Assembly: GCA_937888775.1 (NCBI GenBank)
Contig: CALAQT010000123.1
Coordinates: 1 to 21,939, forward strand
Length of the DNA stretch: 21,939 nucleotides
Origin: an uncultured Actinomycetes bacterium
GTDB taxonomy: Bacteria > Actinomycetota > Thermoleophilia > Solirubrobacterales > Solirubrobacteraceae
Direction of reading: 5' to 3'
Part shown: one piece after another, positions 7,546 through 16,207 of the stretch
Layout: every line of letters starts with the position of its first letter
How positions within the stretch are numbered: position 1 is the stretch's first letter
Translations under genes and position numbers: made by a program
The notes under the pieces: model-generated
Told to the model about the DNA's origin: nothing
Databases searched by the model: none
Seen by the model: the letters and a program-made list of their open reading frames with translations, nothing else

Positions 7546-7865
7546 CGAGCGGTGATTCTGGCACGACCTGGCCCGAGCTCGTGTTGGTCTGAGAGGACCA
7601 CGTATTCCAGCACCCTGTGATAGGCATCCCACACGATCAGCTCACAGGGATGCGAACGCGTCGCGGTCACGTGAGCCAGACGTCGGGCGCTTTCGAGCGT
7701 CGGACAGGCGATGGGCCCTTGATCACCGGGGAGCGCCACCTGCCACGCGCCGTGTCTGTCGGGCTGCACCCGGACCGTGGGTAGCGCTGCGGCGGACACG
7801 GGGACAGCCTGACATTTCCGCCCGCAGCCGTCATCCGTGGATTCCCCGGGTACGCTCCGCTGCAA
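7542..7865 (-). CDS. small DUF2188-like protein coupled to usp
   Basis: The C-terminal 80 residues (WQVALPGDQGPIACPTLESA to HPCELIVWDAYHRVLEYV) resemble the DUF2188 fold: a tryptophan strand, a helix of the A-R-x-L-A type, then a strand with ELIVWD. Such small proteins are of unknown function and are often found beside stress proteins. Its stop overlaps the usp ATG (ATGA), which argues that it is a real, translated gene. The start is uncertain: TTG at 7865 has GGTGAGG about 10 nt upstream, while GTG codons at 7802 and 7796 would give a shorter form that still contains the whole domain. Four cysteines are spread through the protein (in CGRKC, ACP and PCEL). It follows the response-regulator gene by 35 nt on the same strand. 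Confidence 0.65.
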   Translation of the reverse strand: MQRSVPGESTDDGCGRKCQAVPVSAAALPTVRVQPDRHGAWQVALPGDQGPIACPTLESARRLAHVTATRSHPCELIVWDAYHRVLEYVVLSDQHELGPGRARITAR

Positions 7866-7900
7866 GCCGCAATCGCCTCACCGGCCGGCGATCCAGCGGC

Positions 7901-8551
7901 CTACTCCATCAATCCGTGCTCGCGCACGTAGGCGACCAGGTCCGCTCGGGTCGTGCGCCGGATCTTACGCTGGATGTGAGCGCGGTGGGACTCGACGGTG
8001 CGGACGCTGAGAAAGAGCTGCTCGGAGATCTCAGCGTTCGTGAATCCGAGCGCCACCAGTCGCAGCACCTCCACCTCGCGCTCTGACAGATCGTCGGGCA
8101 GCCCCGGCGGGACGTCCGGCTGTGCGGCGATCAGGGCGCCGAGCTGAGGGTTCAGGTAGCTCACTCCCGTAGCAGCAGCCCGTACGGCCGCCACCAGCTC
8201 GGTGCCGGCGGCCTCCTTGAGCACAAAGCCGAGCGCTCCGGCGCGCAATGCCTCCCGGGCAAAACGCGGCTCGTCCTCCATCGTCAGCATGACGATCGAC
8301 GTGCTCGGCGACGCCTCATGCATATCGGGGATCCGGCCCAGGCTCGGCCCGCCGGGCATGCTCAAGTCGAGCACCAGCACGCTGGGCTTGTAGGCACGGA
8401 CCTTGCGGACCGCCTCGTCGGCATCACCCGCTTCGGCGACCACCTCGAACGCCTGCTCGGCATCCAGCAGCGCCTTCAGAGCGCTTCGGACGATCGTGTG
8501 GTCGTCAGCCAGAACGATCGTCGTGACGGGACCATTTGACGGCTCATCCAT
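7901..8551 (-). CDS. NarL/FixJ-family (LuxR HTH) response regulator
   Basis: The 216-residue protein has an N-terminal receiver domain with acidic pair D16-D17 (VLADDHTIV), phosphoacceptor D62 (VLVLDLSMPG), T90 (VMLTMED) and K112 (FVLKEA), and a C-terminal LuxR-type helix-turn-helix (about 155-216: LSEREVEVLRLVALGFTNAE, ISEQLFLSVRTVESHRAHI). All residues needed for phosphorelay are present, so it should act as a DNA-binding switch controlled by a histidine kinase. The ATG at 8551 is chosen because it starts just before the receiver fold; the open frame extends upstream into the protease gene. It begins 10 nt after the hydrogenase maturation protease stops, so it is probably in the hydrogenase operon. 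No sensor kinase gene is in the window. Its likely targets, this operon and the usp genes, are inferred from position; mycobacterial DosR belongs to the same family. Confidence 0.93.
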   Translation of the reverse strand: MDEPSNGPVTTIVLADDHTIVRSALKALLDAEQAFEVVAEAGDADEAVRKVRAYKPSVLVLDLSMPGGPSLGRIPDMHEASPSTSIVMLTMEDEPRFAREALRAGALGFVLKEAAGTELVAAVRAAATGVSYLNPQLGALIAAQPDVPPGLPDDLSEREVEVLRLVALGFTNAEISEQLFLSVRTVESHRAHIQRKIRRTTRADLVAYVREHGLME

Positions 8552-8561
8552 CGCACGTACG

Positions 8562-9023
8562 CTATCGCGCCGGACACTCGGATCCGAGCGCCTCGGCTCG
8601 AACCGCGTCGCAAAGCCTGTCCAGCGAACGGGCGACCGGCGCGCTGAGCGCGGCGCCGGCGTCGAAACCACCGCCCTCGATGCCGTAGACGATCACTCGC
8701 GCCGGGAGCGTCCCGAGCGCGCGTGACAGTTCGATCGCCTCGGCCAGCCCGATCGCGTGGCTGGAGCTGGCGCGCCGCGGCCAGGCGATCGGCGCTGAAC
8801 TCGCATCGAGGCGCAGGATCGTGCCGGGGCGCGCGCCCGAGCGCACGGCATCGACGATGATCACCGCCCGCGAGTCGCGCCACAGCTCGATCATCGAAAC
8901 GGCCTCGCCGCGGTGGGCGACCACGCCGACGGCGCTCTGCGGCTGGCGCGCCAGGCGTCGCGCCAGCTCCAGGCCGACGCCATCGTCTCCGCGTAGGTCG
9001 TTTCCGACCCCGATCACCAGCAT
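8562..9023 (-). CDS. [NiFe]-hydrogenase maturation endopeptidase (HycI/HyaD/HoxW family)
   Basis: This 153-residue enzyme removes the C-terminal peptide of the hydrogenase large subunit after nickel insertion. It opens MLVIGVGNDLRGDDGVGLEL, the family signature containing the first nickel-sensing acidic residue (D in GNDLRGDDG), and includes IIVDAVRSGARPGTI, the second conserved Asp region, and SSHAIGLAEAIEL, with the conserved His. The ATG at 9023 is preferred because GGGAG lies about 10 nt upstream and homologues start at this point; the frame is open to 9062. It starts 39 nt after the large-subunit stop and is followed 10 nt later by the response regulator. Its substrate is presumably the product of the neighbouring hydA, which has a cleavable tail. 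Confidence 0.92.
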   Translation of the reverse strand: MLVIGVGNDLRGDDGVGLELARRLARQPQSAVGVVAHRGEAVSMIELWRDSRAVIIVDAVRSGARPGTILRLDASSAPIAWPRRASSSHAIGLAEAIELSRALGTLPARVIVYGIEGGGFDAGAALSAPVARSLDRLCDAVRAEALGSECPAR

Positions 9024-9062
9024 TGGCTCAGTGCTCCCGACCAAAAATACGGCGGGAAGCAC

Positions 9063-10373
9063 TCAGCTTCGATCGACGGTCAGATCCAGGAAATGCGTCG
9101 CGCAGGAGATGCACGGGTCGTGGTTGCGGATCGCCTGCTCGCAGCGCAGCCGCAGCTGCTCGTCGGGCAGGTCGACGTGGCGGGCGACCACCTCCCGGAG
9201 ATCCTCTTCGATCGTGAGCTGGTTCTGAGAGGTGGGCGGGACGATCCGCGCGTCCAGGATCGTGCCGTCATCGTCGATCTCGTAACGGTGGTAGATCATG
9301 CCCCGGGGCGCCTCAGTGGCCCCGTGGCCGACGGCTCGGCGAGGCTGCACCTCAACCGCGGGCGGATCCGGCGGCTCGTAGGACTCGATAATCGACAGCG
9401 CGTCATCGCAAGCCTGCACGAGCTCGACGCCACGCACGATGATGCTCTGAAACGGGTTGCGGCAGGTCGGCTGCAGTCCCGCCTCCAGCGCGGCCTGCTG
9501 CGCCAGCGGCCGCAGCTTGGCAAACGAGAGGTTGTAGCGGGCCAGCGGGCCGGTCAGATAGGAGCCGCGCTCGCGGATCCGGGCGTGAAGTGCGTTGGAG
9601 TGCTCGACGTGCTCCTCGAGTACGTGCTCGTCGAACTCCGAAGGGGCGATGTCCAGCCCGCGGTCGGACACGATCCGCCCCAGGTCGATCGGGTAGGCGC
9701 CGGGATCGTGCAGCGCGACGAGCTCGGGTTCATGAGTGATGTTGGGAAAGTTGAGCTCGGCGGCCCAGCGGACGGTGGCCAGTGCTGTTTCCCTCGCCCG
9801 CTGCAGTGGCTCCACCAGCGTCTGAAGCTCACGCCTGCTCGGGGCCCGGTAGAAGCCGCCGACACGAAGGTTGATCGGGTGCACCTCACGGCCGCCGATC
9901 ACGGTCATGACCTGATTGCCCGCCTTCTTCATCTGCAGACCCTGCTCGGCGATCTGCGGATGGTCGCGGGCCATCTCCACGAAGCCCGGGTAGCCGAGGA
10001 AGTCCGGGGCGTGCAACAGGTACACGTGCAGGCTGTGGCTCTCGATCCACTCCCCGCAGTAGATCAGGCGGCGCAGATCACGAATCGGCCCGTCGTCGAT
10101 CGTCACGCCGCAGGCGTCCTCCATCGCCCGCGCCGAGCTCATCTGGTAGGCGATCGGGCAGATCCCGCAGATGCGGGCGGTGATGTCCGGCGCCTCGGTG
10201 AAGGCCCGCCCGCGCAGCATCGCCTCAAAGAACCGCGGCGGCTCGTAGATGCGCAGCCTGACCTCGCGCACCTCTGACCCTTCAAGCGCGACGTACATCG
10301 CCCCCTCGCCCTCCACCCGGGCAAGGTAATCGGTGCGGATCGTCCGCCGGGCGCTAGCGGGCGGCTCGCTCAT
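9063..10373 (-). CDS. hydA: group 3b [NiFe]-hydrogenase, large (alpha) catalytic subunit
   Basis: The 436-residue protein carries both nickel-binding motifs of [NiFe]-hydrogenases: RICGICP near the N-terminus (C69, C72) and DPCISCATH at the C-terminus (C421, C424, H427). The nine residues after H427 (FLDLTVDRS) form the tail expected to be removed by the maturation protease. It binds the NiFe(CN)2CO site and splits or makes H2 in the cytoplasm. RVEGEG (residues 19-24) and the GGREVHP and GGFYRAPSR motifs fit cytoplasmic group 3 enzymes; the gene order and partners (beta, gamma, delta) place it in group 3b, the NAD(P)-coupled sulfhydrogenase type. Its ATG overlaps the end of hydD by 20 nt. No frame damage is seen, so the enzyme is probably active. 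Confidence 0.96.
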   Translation of the reverse strand: MSEPPASARRTIRTDYLARVEGEGAMYVALEGSEVREVRLRIYEPPRFFEAMLRGRAFTEAPDITARICGICPIAYQMSSARAMEDACGVTIDDGPIRDLRRLIYCGEWIESHSLHVYLLHAPDFLGYPGFVEMARDHPQIAEQGLQMKKAGNQVMTVIGGREVHPINLRVGGFYRAPSRRELQTLVEPLQRARETALATVRWAAELNFPNITHEPELVALHDPGAYPIDLGRIVSDRGLDIAPSEFDEHVLEEHVEHSNALHARIRERGSYLTGPLARYNLSFAKLRPLAQQAALEAGLQPTCRNPFQSIIVRGVELVQACDDALSIIESYEPPDPPAVEVQPRRAVGHGATEAPRGMIYHRYEIDDDGTILDARIVPPTSQNQLTIEEDLREVVARHVDLPDEQLRLRCEQAIRNHDPCISCATHFLDLTVDRS

Positions 10374-11145
10374 GAGCCTCGCTCGCCTCCCGGAAGTCCG
10401 GCGCCGCGGCGTTGAAGGTCCGGTACACGCGGACGAGATCGCGCTGGTCTGAGCCGAGCTGGGCCGATTGCGCGCTCAGGGAGGCGGTGTTGGGCGACTC
10501 CTGCGGGCCGTAGCATCCGTAGCAGCCGCGGTCATAGGCGGGGCAGATCGCGCCGCAGCCGGCATGGGTCACCGGCCCCAGGCAGGTCGTCCCGTGGGCG
10601 ACCATCACGCATACCGTCCCGCGCCGCTTACACTCGACGCACACGCTGTGGGCGCGCACCCGAGGCCGCCGGCGGTTGAGATGGGCGCTGATCACCTCCA
10701 GCAGCTGGTGCTTGTTGATCGGACATCCGTTGAGCTCGAAATCGACGGGCACGTGGGCGCTGATCGGGGTGGAGGTATTAAGGGTCGAGATGTAGTCCGG
10801 GGAGGCGTAGACGATCTGGGTGAACTGCTCCACGTCGGCAAAGTTGCGCAGCGCCTGAATCCCGCCCGCCGTGGCGCAGGCGCCGATCGTGATCAGGGCG
10901 CGCGACTGGGCGCGGACCTCATGAATCCGCTCAGCATCGTGCTGGGTGGTGACCGACCCCTCCACCAGCGAGACGTCGTAGGGGCCCTCGACGACGGCGC
11001 TGGAGGCCTCCAGGAAATATGCGATCTGGATCCGGTCGACCAGTGCCAGCAGCTCGTCCTCCAGGTCGAGCAGGCTCAGCTGGCATCCGTCGCAGGAGGA
11101 GAACTTCCACACGGCCAGCGTGGGCCTGTCAGAGCGCGGTCCCAT
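10354..11145 (-). CDS. hydD: group 3b [NiFe]-hydrogenase, small (delta) subunit
   Basis: This 263-residue protein carries the iron-sulfur relay next to the NiFe site. Cysteines lie in [14 protein letters not shown] (C18, C21), GACATAGG (C90), [12 protein letters not shown] (C141), and a dense C-terminal set in [30 protein letters not shown] and RGCYGCYGP (C169 to C211). This pattern fits three [4Fe-4S] clusters, as in group 3b enzymes. There is no Tat signal peptide, so the complex is cytoplasmic. The ATG at 11145 shares one base with the upstream stop (TGATG) and has GGGAG 5 nt before it; an upstream in-frame ATG at 11169 has no site. It lies between the gamma and alpha subunit genes, the same order as in archaeal hydBGDA operons. 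Confidence 0.95.
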   Translation of the reverse strand: MGPRSDRPTLAVWKFSSCDGCQLSLLDLEDELLALVDRIQIAYFLEASSAVVEGPYDVSLVEGSVTTQHDAERIHEVRAQSRALITIGACATAGGIQALRNFADVEQFTQIVYASPDYISTLNTSTPISAHVPVDFELNGCPINKHQLLEVISAHLNRRRPRVRAHSVCVECKRRGTVCVMVAHGTTCLGPVTHAGCGAICPAYDRGCYGCYGPQESPNTASLSAQSAQLGSDQRDLVRVYRTFNAAAPDFREASEAHERAAR

Positions 11146-11993
11146 CACAACTCCCGGATCGACAGCCATCGCTCGAGCTCTGACCAGCGGTAGACGGGCC
11201 CGTCACGGCACACCAGCGAAGGTCCGAGCTGACAGTGCCCGCAGTGTCCGATGCCGCACTGCATGTTGCGCTCCATCGACGCGAACATGCGGTCGGCCGC
11301 CACGCCGTGCTCGGCTAGCGCCGCCACCGCAAAGCGCATCATCACCTCAGGCCCGCACGACATCGCCACCGTGGCGGCGCCCGAGAAATCTGCCCGGGGG
11401 ACCAGCCGGGTCACCACGCCGACGTGCCCCAGCCATTCGGGACCGGCGCTGTCGACCGTGACCAGGACCTCGAGCCCTCGCTCAGACCAGATCGGCAGCT
11501 CGTCGGGGTAGAGCAGCTGGTCGGGGCTACGCCCGCCGTAGAGCAGCACCAGTCGCCCGTAGTGCTCCCGGCGGGCCAGCAGCGCCAGAACCGCGGGACG
11601 CAGCGGCGCCAGCCCGATGCCACCGGCCGCGATCACGACGTCGGCGCCCTCCGCCTCGCCCACCGGCCACGGCTCGCCGAACGGTCCCCGCACGCTGAGC
11701 CGGTCGCCCGGCTGGGCCCGGCAGATCGCCTCAGTGGCCAGTCCCACGGCGCGAACGGTGTGCACCAGGCGAGTCCGATCGCCAGGGTCGCCGCTGATCG
11801 AGATCGGAACCTCCCCCGCGCCGCCGGCTGACAGCATCGTGAACTGCCCCGGAGCGAACCGGAGCCCCTCACCAGAGGCCGACGCGAGCTCCAGCGTCCA
11901 CGTGTCGACCGTGTCCTGGCGCTTGGCGATCACCTCAAACGGCGCGGGCACCATCGGCCCAGGTCGTGATAGCTCGAGCTCAGGCTGGGGCAC
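11145..11993 (-). CDS. hydG: group 3b hydrogenase gamma subunit: FAD/NAD(P)-binding, [2Fe-2S] electron-transfer protein
   Basis: This 282-residue protein belongs to the ferredoxin-NADP reductase/dihydroorotate dehydrogenase electron-transfer family and connects the hydrogenase to NAD(P)H. It has an FAD domain (about 15-110, with [10 protein letters not shown] and PISISGDP), a nucleotide-binding domain ([12 protein letters not shown] at 122-133; [12 protein letters not shown] at 150-161; [10 protein letters not shown] at 210-219), and a C-terminal [2Fe-2S] loop (C246, C251, C254, C262 in CGIGHCGHC and VCRDGPV). The GTG at 11993 overlaps the upstream gene by 14 nt; an ATG at 11954 is an alternative start that leaves the fold intact. 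Neither has a clear Shine-Dalgarno, consistent with translational coupling. Preference for NADP over NAD cannot be read with confidence. Confidence 0.93.
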   Translation of the reverse strand: MPQPELELSRPGPMVPAPFEVIAKRQDTVDTWTLELASASGEGLRFAPGQFTMLSAGGAGEVPISISGDPGDRTRLVHTVRAVGLATEAICRAQPGDRLSVRGPFGEPWPVGEAEGADVVIAAGGIGLAPLRPAVLALLARREHYGRLVLLYGGRSPDQLLYPDELPIWSERGLEVLVTVDSAGPEWLGHVGVVTRLVPRADFSGAATVAMSCGPEVMMRFAVAALAEHGVAADRMFASMERNMQCGIGHCGHCQLGPSLVCRDGPVYRWSELERWLSIREL

Positions 11994-12444
11994 GGCCGTA
12001 CACGTCGATCAGCTGAAATCGCGTCGCCTGCAGCCGGTCCACGATGTTGGCAGCGAAGCGGCGCATCAGCTGGTAGCCGAGCTCGTGATCGGCGTCGGTT
12101 TTGGCGCGCAGGCAGGCGCCGTCGATGGCGATCAGGCTGCACGGCTGCACGGCCCGCCCGTCCATCTGCCAGCGGTAGGGCGCAAACAGCCATGACCAGC
12201 CGACGACGTCACCGTCGGTAAGCGTCTGGATCGACAACGGGCCACTGCCGGGAGCGTGCACCTCCAGCGCCACCGTCCCGTGGCGGATCAGGAAGAAGCG
12301 GTCAGCCGGATCGCCCTCGCGCAGGAGATAGGTCCCGGCCTGGACCCGCAGGTTGCGCGCACAGCCGGAAATCAGCGCCAGATGCGCGGGCTCCAGGCCG
12401 GCGAACACCGGCGCCTGGGCGATCAGCTCCTCAAGCGTCTGCAT
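11980..12444 (-). CDS. cyclic nucleotide-binding (CRP-like sensor) domain protein without HTH
   Basis: The 154-residue protein is a stand-alone cNMP-binding beta-barrel: PVFAGLEPAHLALISGCARN at the start, GTYLLREGDPADRFFLIRHG (about 37-56) with the usual G-x-P-x-D turn, and LTDGDVVGWSWLFAPYRW (about 75-92) where the phosphate-binding cassette would be. The cassette lacks the canonical FGE...RAA/T sequence, reading VVGWSWLF...MDGRAVQ, so the ligand may not be cAMP. There is no DNA-binding domain, so it is not itself a transcription factor. It overlaps hydB upstream and hydG downstream by 14 nt each and so is embedded in the subunit genes; similar proteins accompany other group 3b operons. A regulatory or structural role in the hydrogenase complex is inferred. 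Confidence 0.88.
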   Translation of the reverse strand: MQTLEELIAQAPVFAGLEPAHLALISGCARNLRVQAGTYLLREGDPADRFFLIRHGTVALEVHAPGSGPLSIQTLTDGDVVGWSWLFAPYRWQMDGRAVQPCSLIAIDGACLRAKTDADHELGYQLMRRFAANIVDRLQATRFQLIDVYGRAPA

Positions 12445-13567
12445 CGATCCGCCCGTCGGTTTCGCGGATCGCGCGCGCTTCCTCGGTGAGGTCGATGGCG
12501 ACCGGGCACCAGGTGATGCAGCGTCCGCAGCCCACGCAACCCGAACTCCCGAACTGGTCCTGCCAGGTGGCGAGCTTATGGGTCATCCACTGCCGGTAGC
12601 GCGAGCGAGTCGAGCTGCGGGCGGCGCCGCCGTGTACACCTGAGTAGTCGATCGTGAAGCACGAGTCCCAACGCTGATGGCGCTCCACGTGCTCTCCCTG
12701 AAGGTCGGTCACATCCTCCACCGTGGTGCAGAAGCACGTTGGGCAGACCATCGTGCAATTTCCACACGTCAGGCACCGCTCGGCGACCTCATCCCAGCGC
12801 GGATGCTCGTAGTTGCGGTACAGCAGCTCCTTGATGTCGGTGACATCAAGCTCCCGGCCCATCTGCGACGCCGTCCGGGCGTGCACGTCCTGCGCCGCCC
12901 GGCGATCGCCGTCGGCAGCCGGGCGGTGGGGAACATCGGCCAGCACCTCGCCGCCGCGCTCTGACCCGACCTCGACCACGAAGTGGTGCTCGCGATTGCC
13001 CAGCACCTCCGTCAGGGCCAGGTCGAAGCCCCGCTCGGCCACCGGGCCGGTATTCATCGAGACGCAGAAGCAGGTTCCGCCCGCCTGCCCGCACTGGACC
13101 GCGACGATGAACACGTTCTCGGTGCGCGCACGGTCAGCCGGGTCGGGATGGGCACCCCCCAGCAGCACGCGGTCGAGGATTCCCATGGCGTGCAGCTCGC
13201 ACGAGCGCGCACCCAGGAACGCGTAGCGCGGCGACTTGCGCTCCGGCTCGACCGGGTCGCTCAGCCCGCCGTGCTGATCGACATCCGCCTCCCACAGCTT
13301 GACCTCGGAGGGAAGCTGGAACTGCTTGAACGAATGCGGTCCGACGGCGTAGCCGAACAGCGCCTCGTCGTTGCGCCGGCGCAACCGATAGTGGCCACCG
13401 TCCTGCTCGTCGGTCCATCCCGCCGGAAGCTGGGCGGCACAGGCGACCTCGTCGTAGATGATCGCGCCATCGCGGATCGTGGGCCCGATGATCGTGTGTC
13501 CTCTGTGTTGCAGAGCACCGAGCAGGGCGTCGAAGTCGCTCCGTTCGATCACGAAGCTAGCGGCCAT
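12431..13567 (-). CDS. hydB: group 3b hydrogenase beta subunit: 4Fe-4S dicluster protein
   Basis: The 378-residue protein is the sulfhydrogenase beta subunit, an iron-sulfur protein that passes electrons between the small subunit and the flavoprotein. It has two C-terminal cluster motifs: C265-x2-C268-x2-C271-x3-C275 (CLTCGNCTMVCP) followed by C278/C280, and C344-x2-C347-x2-C350-x3-C354 (CVGCGRCITWCP). Additional conserved cysteines occur at 123, 159, 166 and 168 (ARSCELHAMG, QCGQAGGTCFC). It is the first gene of the minus-strand hydrogenase operon. The ATG at 13567 has no Shine-Dalgarno of its own and is preceded by an in-frame stop; instead a 10-codon upstream ORF with a perfect site overlaps it. 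The divergent gene is phosphoketolase. Confidence 0.94.
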   Translation of the reverse strand: MAASFVIERSDFDALLGALQHRGHTIIGPTIRDGAIIYDEVACAAQLPAGWTDEQDGGHYRLRRRNDEALFGYAVGPHSFKQFQLPSEVKLWEADVDQHGGLSDPVEPERKSPRYAFLGARSCELHAMGILDRVLLGGAHPDPADRARTENVFIVAVQCGQAGGTCFCVSMNTGPVAERGFDLALTEVLGNREHHFVVEVGSERGGEVLADVPHRPAADGDRRAAQDVHARTASQMGRELDVTDIKELLYRNYEHPRWDEVAERCLTCGNCTMVCPTCFCTTVEDVTDLQGEHVERHQRWDSCFTIDYSGVHGGAARSSTRSRYRQWMTHKLATWQDQFGSSGCVGCGRCITWCPVAIDLTEEARAIRETDGRIDADA

Positions 13568-13589
13568 GTCGATCGAACTCTACGCCCAT
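13557..13589 (-). CDS. 10-codon upstream ORF overlapping the hydB start
   Basis: On the minus strand GGAGGT (13601-13596) lies 6 nt before an ATG at 13589, which opens the short frame MGVEFDRHGR and stops at TAG (13559-13557). The hydB ATG (13567-13565) lies inside this frame, shifted by one base, and lacks its own ribosome site. A ribosome ending the short frame would be 8 to 10 nt past the hydB start, a spacing suited to re-initiation. This is direct sequence evidence for the layout; translation and function are inferred. It could serve as a leader that sets hydrogenase output. Confidence 0.5.
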   Translation of the reverse strand: MGVEFDRHGR

Positions 13590-13620
13590 CTTCCGACCTC
13601 CAGTGGAAAGGATGAGAAGT

Positions 13621-13649
13621 CCCTCGAGGCGGTCAGCAGGCCTCGAGGG
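13621..13649. promoter_or_regulatory. paired CCTCGAGG palindromes / hairpin upstream of hydB
   Basis: CCCTCGAGG (13621-13629) and CCTCGAGGG (13641-13649) are a perfect 9-bp inverted repeat with an 11-nt loop. Each also contains the self-complementary 8-mer CCTCGAGG, and the two copies are 19 bp apart. The element lies in the 252-nt divergent region between hydB and phosphoketolase, 54 nt upstream of hydB. It may be an operator bound by a dimer pair or an mRNA hairpin in the hydB leader; which one cannot be decided here. Confidence 0.4.
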
Positions 13650-13819
13650 CCGTTCCCGTCCGCAGCCCTTGGTTGTCCCTAGGGTGGCGGATTGAGTCGA
13701 TCATGACCGCACACGCGCGCCATCCGGGCTCAGCCCGGAACGCGCTTCGGCAAATCCCTGATTCACGTTCCTTACACGTCTGCAAATCAGAGGTCGGCTA
13801 CGCTGCTCAGCGATGCCGG

Positions 13820-16198
13820 ATGCCTGACGATCTGAGCTTGGTCGACGCTTACTGGCGAGCGGCCAACTACCTGTCAGTCGGTCAGATCTACCTGCTGGAC
13901 AACCCGCTGCTGCGCGAGCCGCTGCGAACCGAGCACATCAAGCCCCGGCTGCTCGGCCACTGGGGCACAACGCCGGGCCTGAACTTCGTCTACGCGCACC
14001 TCAACCGGCTGATCGCGGCCCGCGACCTGAACGCGATCTACGTCACCGGCCCGGGACACGGAGGCCCAGGGTTGGTGGCCAACGCCTATCTGGAGGGCAC
14101 CTACAGCGAGGTGTACCACCACATCGGCCGTGACGAGGAGGGAATCAGGCGCCTGTTTCGCCAGTTCTCCTTCCCCGGCGGCATCCCCAGCCACGTCGCA
14201 CCGGAGACCCCGGGCTCGATCAACGAGGGCGGCGAGCTCGGCTACAGCCTCGTGCACGCCTACGGGGCGGCGTTCGACAACCCGGACCTGCTGGTGGCGT
14301 GCGTAATCGGCGACGGCGAGGCCGAGACCGGACCGCTGGCCGCTAGCTGGCATTCGAACAAGTTCCTCAATCCGGCCCGCGACGGCGCGGTGCTGCCGAT
14401 CCTGCATCTCAACGGGTACAAGATCGCCAACCCGACGGTGCTCGCCCGGATCGGTCATGACGAGCTTGAATCGCTGCTCGAGGGCTATGGCTACGCACCA
14501 CATTTCGTGGAGGGATCGCATCCCGATGAGATGCACCAGCTGATGTCCGACACGCTGGCAGCCACAATGGACGAGATCGCCGAGATCCAGCGCCGCAGCC
14601 GTGAGGACCATGTCGCCGAGCGGCCGCGCTGGCCGATGATCGTGCTGCGCACGCCCAAAGGCTGGACGGGGCCCAAGATGGTCGACGGCCTGCCGGCCGA
14701 AGGGTCGTTCCGCTCCCATCAGGTGCCGCTGAGCCGCGTGCGTGAGGATCCCGAGCACCTGGCCGCGCTCGAGGCGTGGATGCGCTCCTACCGGCCGCAG
14801 GAGCTGTTCGACGAACGCGGCGAGCTGGTGGCCGAGCTGGCCGCGCTGGCGCCCAGGGGACGGCGGCGGATGAGTGCCAACCCGCACGCCAACGGCGGCG
14901 TGCTGCTGCGCGACCTCGAGCTGCCCGACTTCCGCGGCTACGCGGTCGAGGTACCCGCCCCCGCCTCCAAGACCAGCGAGGCCACTCGCGTGCTCGGTGC
15001 ATTCCTGCGCGACGTGGTCCGGGCCAACCCCGACCGGTTCCGGATCATGGGTCCGGACGAGACCGCATCCAATCGCCTGGGGGCCGTATTCGAGGTCACC
15101 GATCGGGCCTGGGACGCCGAGTGGCTTGACAGCGACGATCACCTAGCGCCTGACGGCCGCGTGATGGAGGTGCTGAGCGAGCACCTCTGCCAGGGGTGGC
15201 TGGAGGGTTATCTGCTGACCGGCCGTCACGGGCTGTTCAACTGCTACGAGGCCTTCATCCACATCATCGACGCGATGTTCAACCAGCACGCCAAGTGGCT
15301 GAAGGTGACCCGCGGGATTCCCTGGCGCCAGCCGATCGCGTCGCTGAACTACCTGCTCTCCTCCCACGTCTGGCGCCAGGACCACAACGGCTTTTCCCAT
15401 CAGGACCCAGGGTTCATCGACCACGTTGTCAACAAGAAGGCCGAGATCGTGCGGGTCTACCTGCCGCCGGACGCGAACTGCCTGCTGTCGGTCGCCGATC
15501 ACTGCCTGCGCTCACGCGACTACGTCAACGTGATCGTCGCCGGCAAGCAGCCGGCGCTCGACTACCTGACGATGGAGGAGGCGATCGCCCACTGCACGCG
15601 CGGCATCGGGATCTGGGAATGGGCCTCCAGCGACGGCAACGAGGAGCCCGACGTGGTGCTCGGGTGCGCCGGCGACGTGCCGACGCTGGAGACCCTGGCC
15701 GCCGCGGCGCTGCTGGCCGAGCACCTGCCGGACCTTCGTGTGCGCGTGATCAACGTCGTCGACCTGATGCGACTTGAGCCCGAGACCGAGCACCCGCATG
15801 GTCTCTCCGATCGCGAGTTCGACGCGCTGTTCACGAGCGCGCGGCCGGTTATCTTCGCCTACCACGGCTACCCGTGGCTGATCCACCGCCTCACCTACCG
15901 GCGCACCAACCATCACAACATCCACGTGCGCGGCTACAAGGAAGAGGGCACGACCACCACCCCGTTCGACATGGTGATGCTCAACGACCTCGATCGCTAC
16001 CACCTGGTGATGGACGTGATCGATCGTGTGCCGGGTCTCGGCGAGCGGGCGGCCGGCCTGCGCCAGCAGATGACCGACGCGCGGCTGCGCGCCCGCGCTC
16101 ACACGCGCGAGGCGGGCGATGACCTCCCCGAGGTTGGCAATTGGACGTGGCCGGGCGCGCGGCCGGCGCCGACCGGTCAGGTCTCAGAGGTCAGCTGA
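13820..16198 (+). CDS. xfp: xylulose-5-phosphate/fructose-6-phosphate phosphoketolase
   Basis: Phosphoketolase is a thiamine-diphosphate enzyme that cleaves xylulose-5-P (or fructose-6-P) with phosphate to acetyl phosphate plus glyceraldehyde-3-P (or erythrose-4-P). From the ATG at 13820 the protein is 792 residues, normal for the family. It begins [20 protein letters not shown] and has [37 protein letters not shown], the TPP site [21 protein letters not shown], and late family motifs such as [12 protein letters not shown] and [11 protein letters not shown]. The frame stays open to 13673, but the extra residues do not look like the family, so 13820 is preferred. There is no Shine-Dalgarno; a TACGCT box (13799-13804) suggests a short or leaderless 5' end. 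It is divergent from hydB and is followed 9 nt later by a broken acetate kinase. Confidence 0.96.
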   Translation: MPDDLSLVDAYWRAANYLSVGQIYLLDNPLLREPLRTEHIKPRLLGHWGTTPGLNFVYAHLNRLIAARDLNAIYVTGPGHGGPGLVANAYLEGTYSEVYHHIGRDEEGIRRLFRQFSFPGGIPSHVAPETPGSINEGGELGYSLVHAYGAAFDNPDLLVACVIGDGEAETGPLAASWHSNKFLNPARDGAVLPILHLNGYKIANPTVLARIGHDELESLLEGYGYAPHFVEGSHPDEMHQLMSDTLAATMDEIAEIQRRSREDHVAERPRWPMIVLRTPKGWTGPKMVDGLPAEGSFRSHQVPLSRVREDPEHLAALEAWMRSYRPQELFDERGELVAELAALAPRGRRRMSANPHANGGVLLRDLELPDFRGYAVEVPAPASKTSEATRVLGAFLRDVVRANPDRFRIMGPDETASNRLGAVFEVTDRAWDAEWLDSDDHLAPDGRVMEVLSEHLCQGWLEGYLLTGRHGLFNCYEAFIHIIDAMFNQHAKWLKVTRGIPWRQPIASLNYLLSSHVWRQDHNGFSHQDPGFIDHVVNKKAEIVRVYLPPDANCLLSVADHCLRSRDYVNVIVAGKQPALDYLTMEEAIAHCTRGIGIWEWASSDGNEEPDVVLGCAGDVPTLETLAAAALLAEHLPDLRVRVINVVDLMRLEPETEHPHGLSDREFDALFTSARPVIFAYHGYPWLIHRLTYRRTNHHNIHVRGYKEEGTTTTPFDMVMLNDLDRYHLVMDVIDRVPGLGERAAGLRQQMTDARLRARAHTREAGDDLPEVGNWTWPGARPAPTGQVSEVS

Positions 16199-16207
16199 GT
16201 TTCCCCG

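Noticed and set aside
9093..10277. 394-codon open frame antisense to hydA
   Set aside because: Lies entirely within the hydrogenase large-subunit gene; no recognisable domain.
13673..13819. 49-codon N-terminal extension of phosphoketolase
   Set aside because: The extra residues do not resemble the family N-terminus, and the region holds the divergent regulatory elements.
13813..13827. Four-codon upstream frame overlapping the xfp start
   Set aside because: Has no ribosome site and is short enough to occur by chance, unlike the one at hydB.
13874..15142. 422-codon open frame antisense to phosphoketolase
   Set aside because: Shadow of a strongly supported gene in GC-rich DNA; the His/Gln/Val-rich translation has no family resemblance and no ribosome site.
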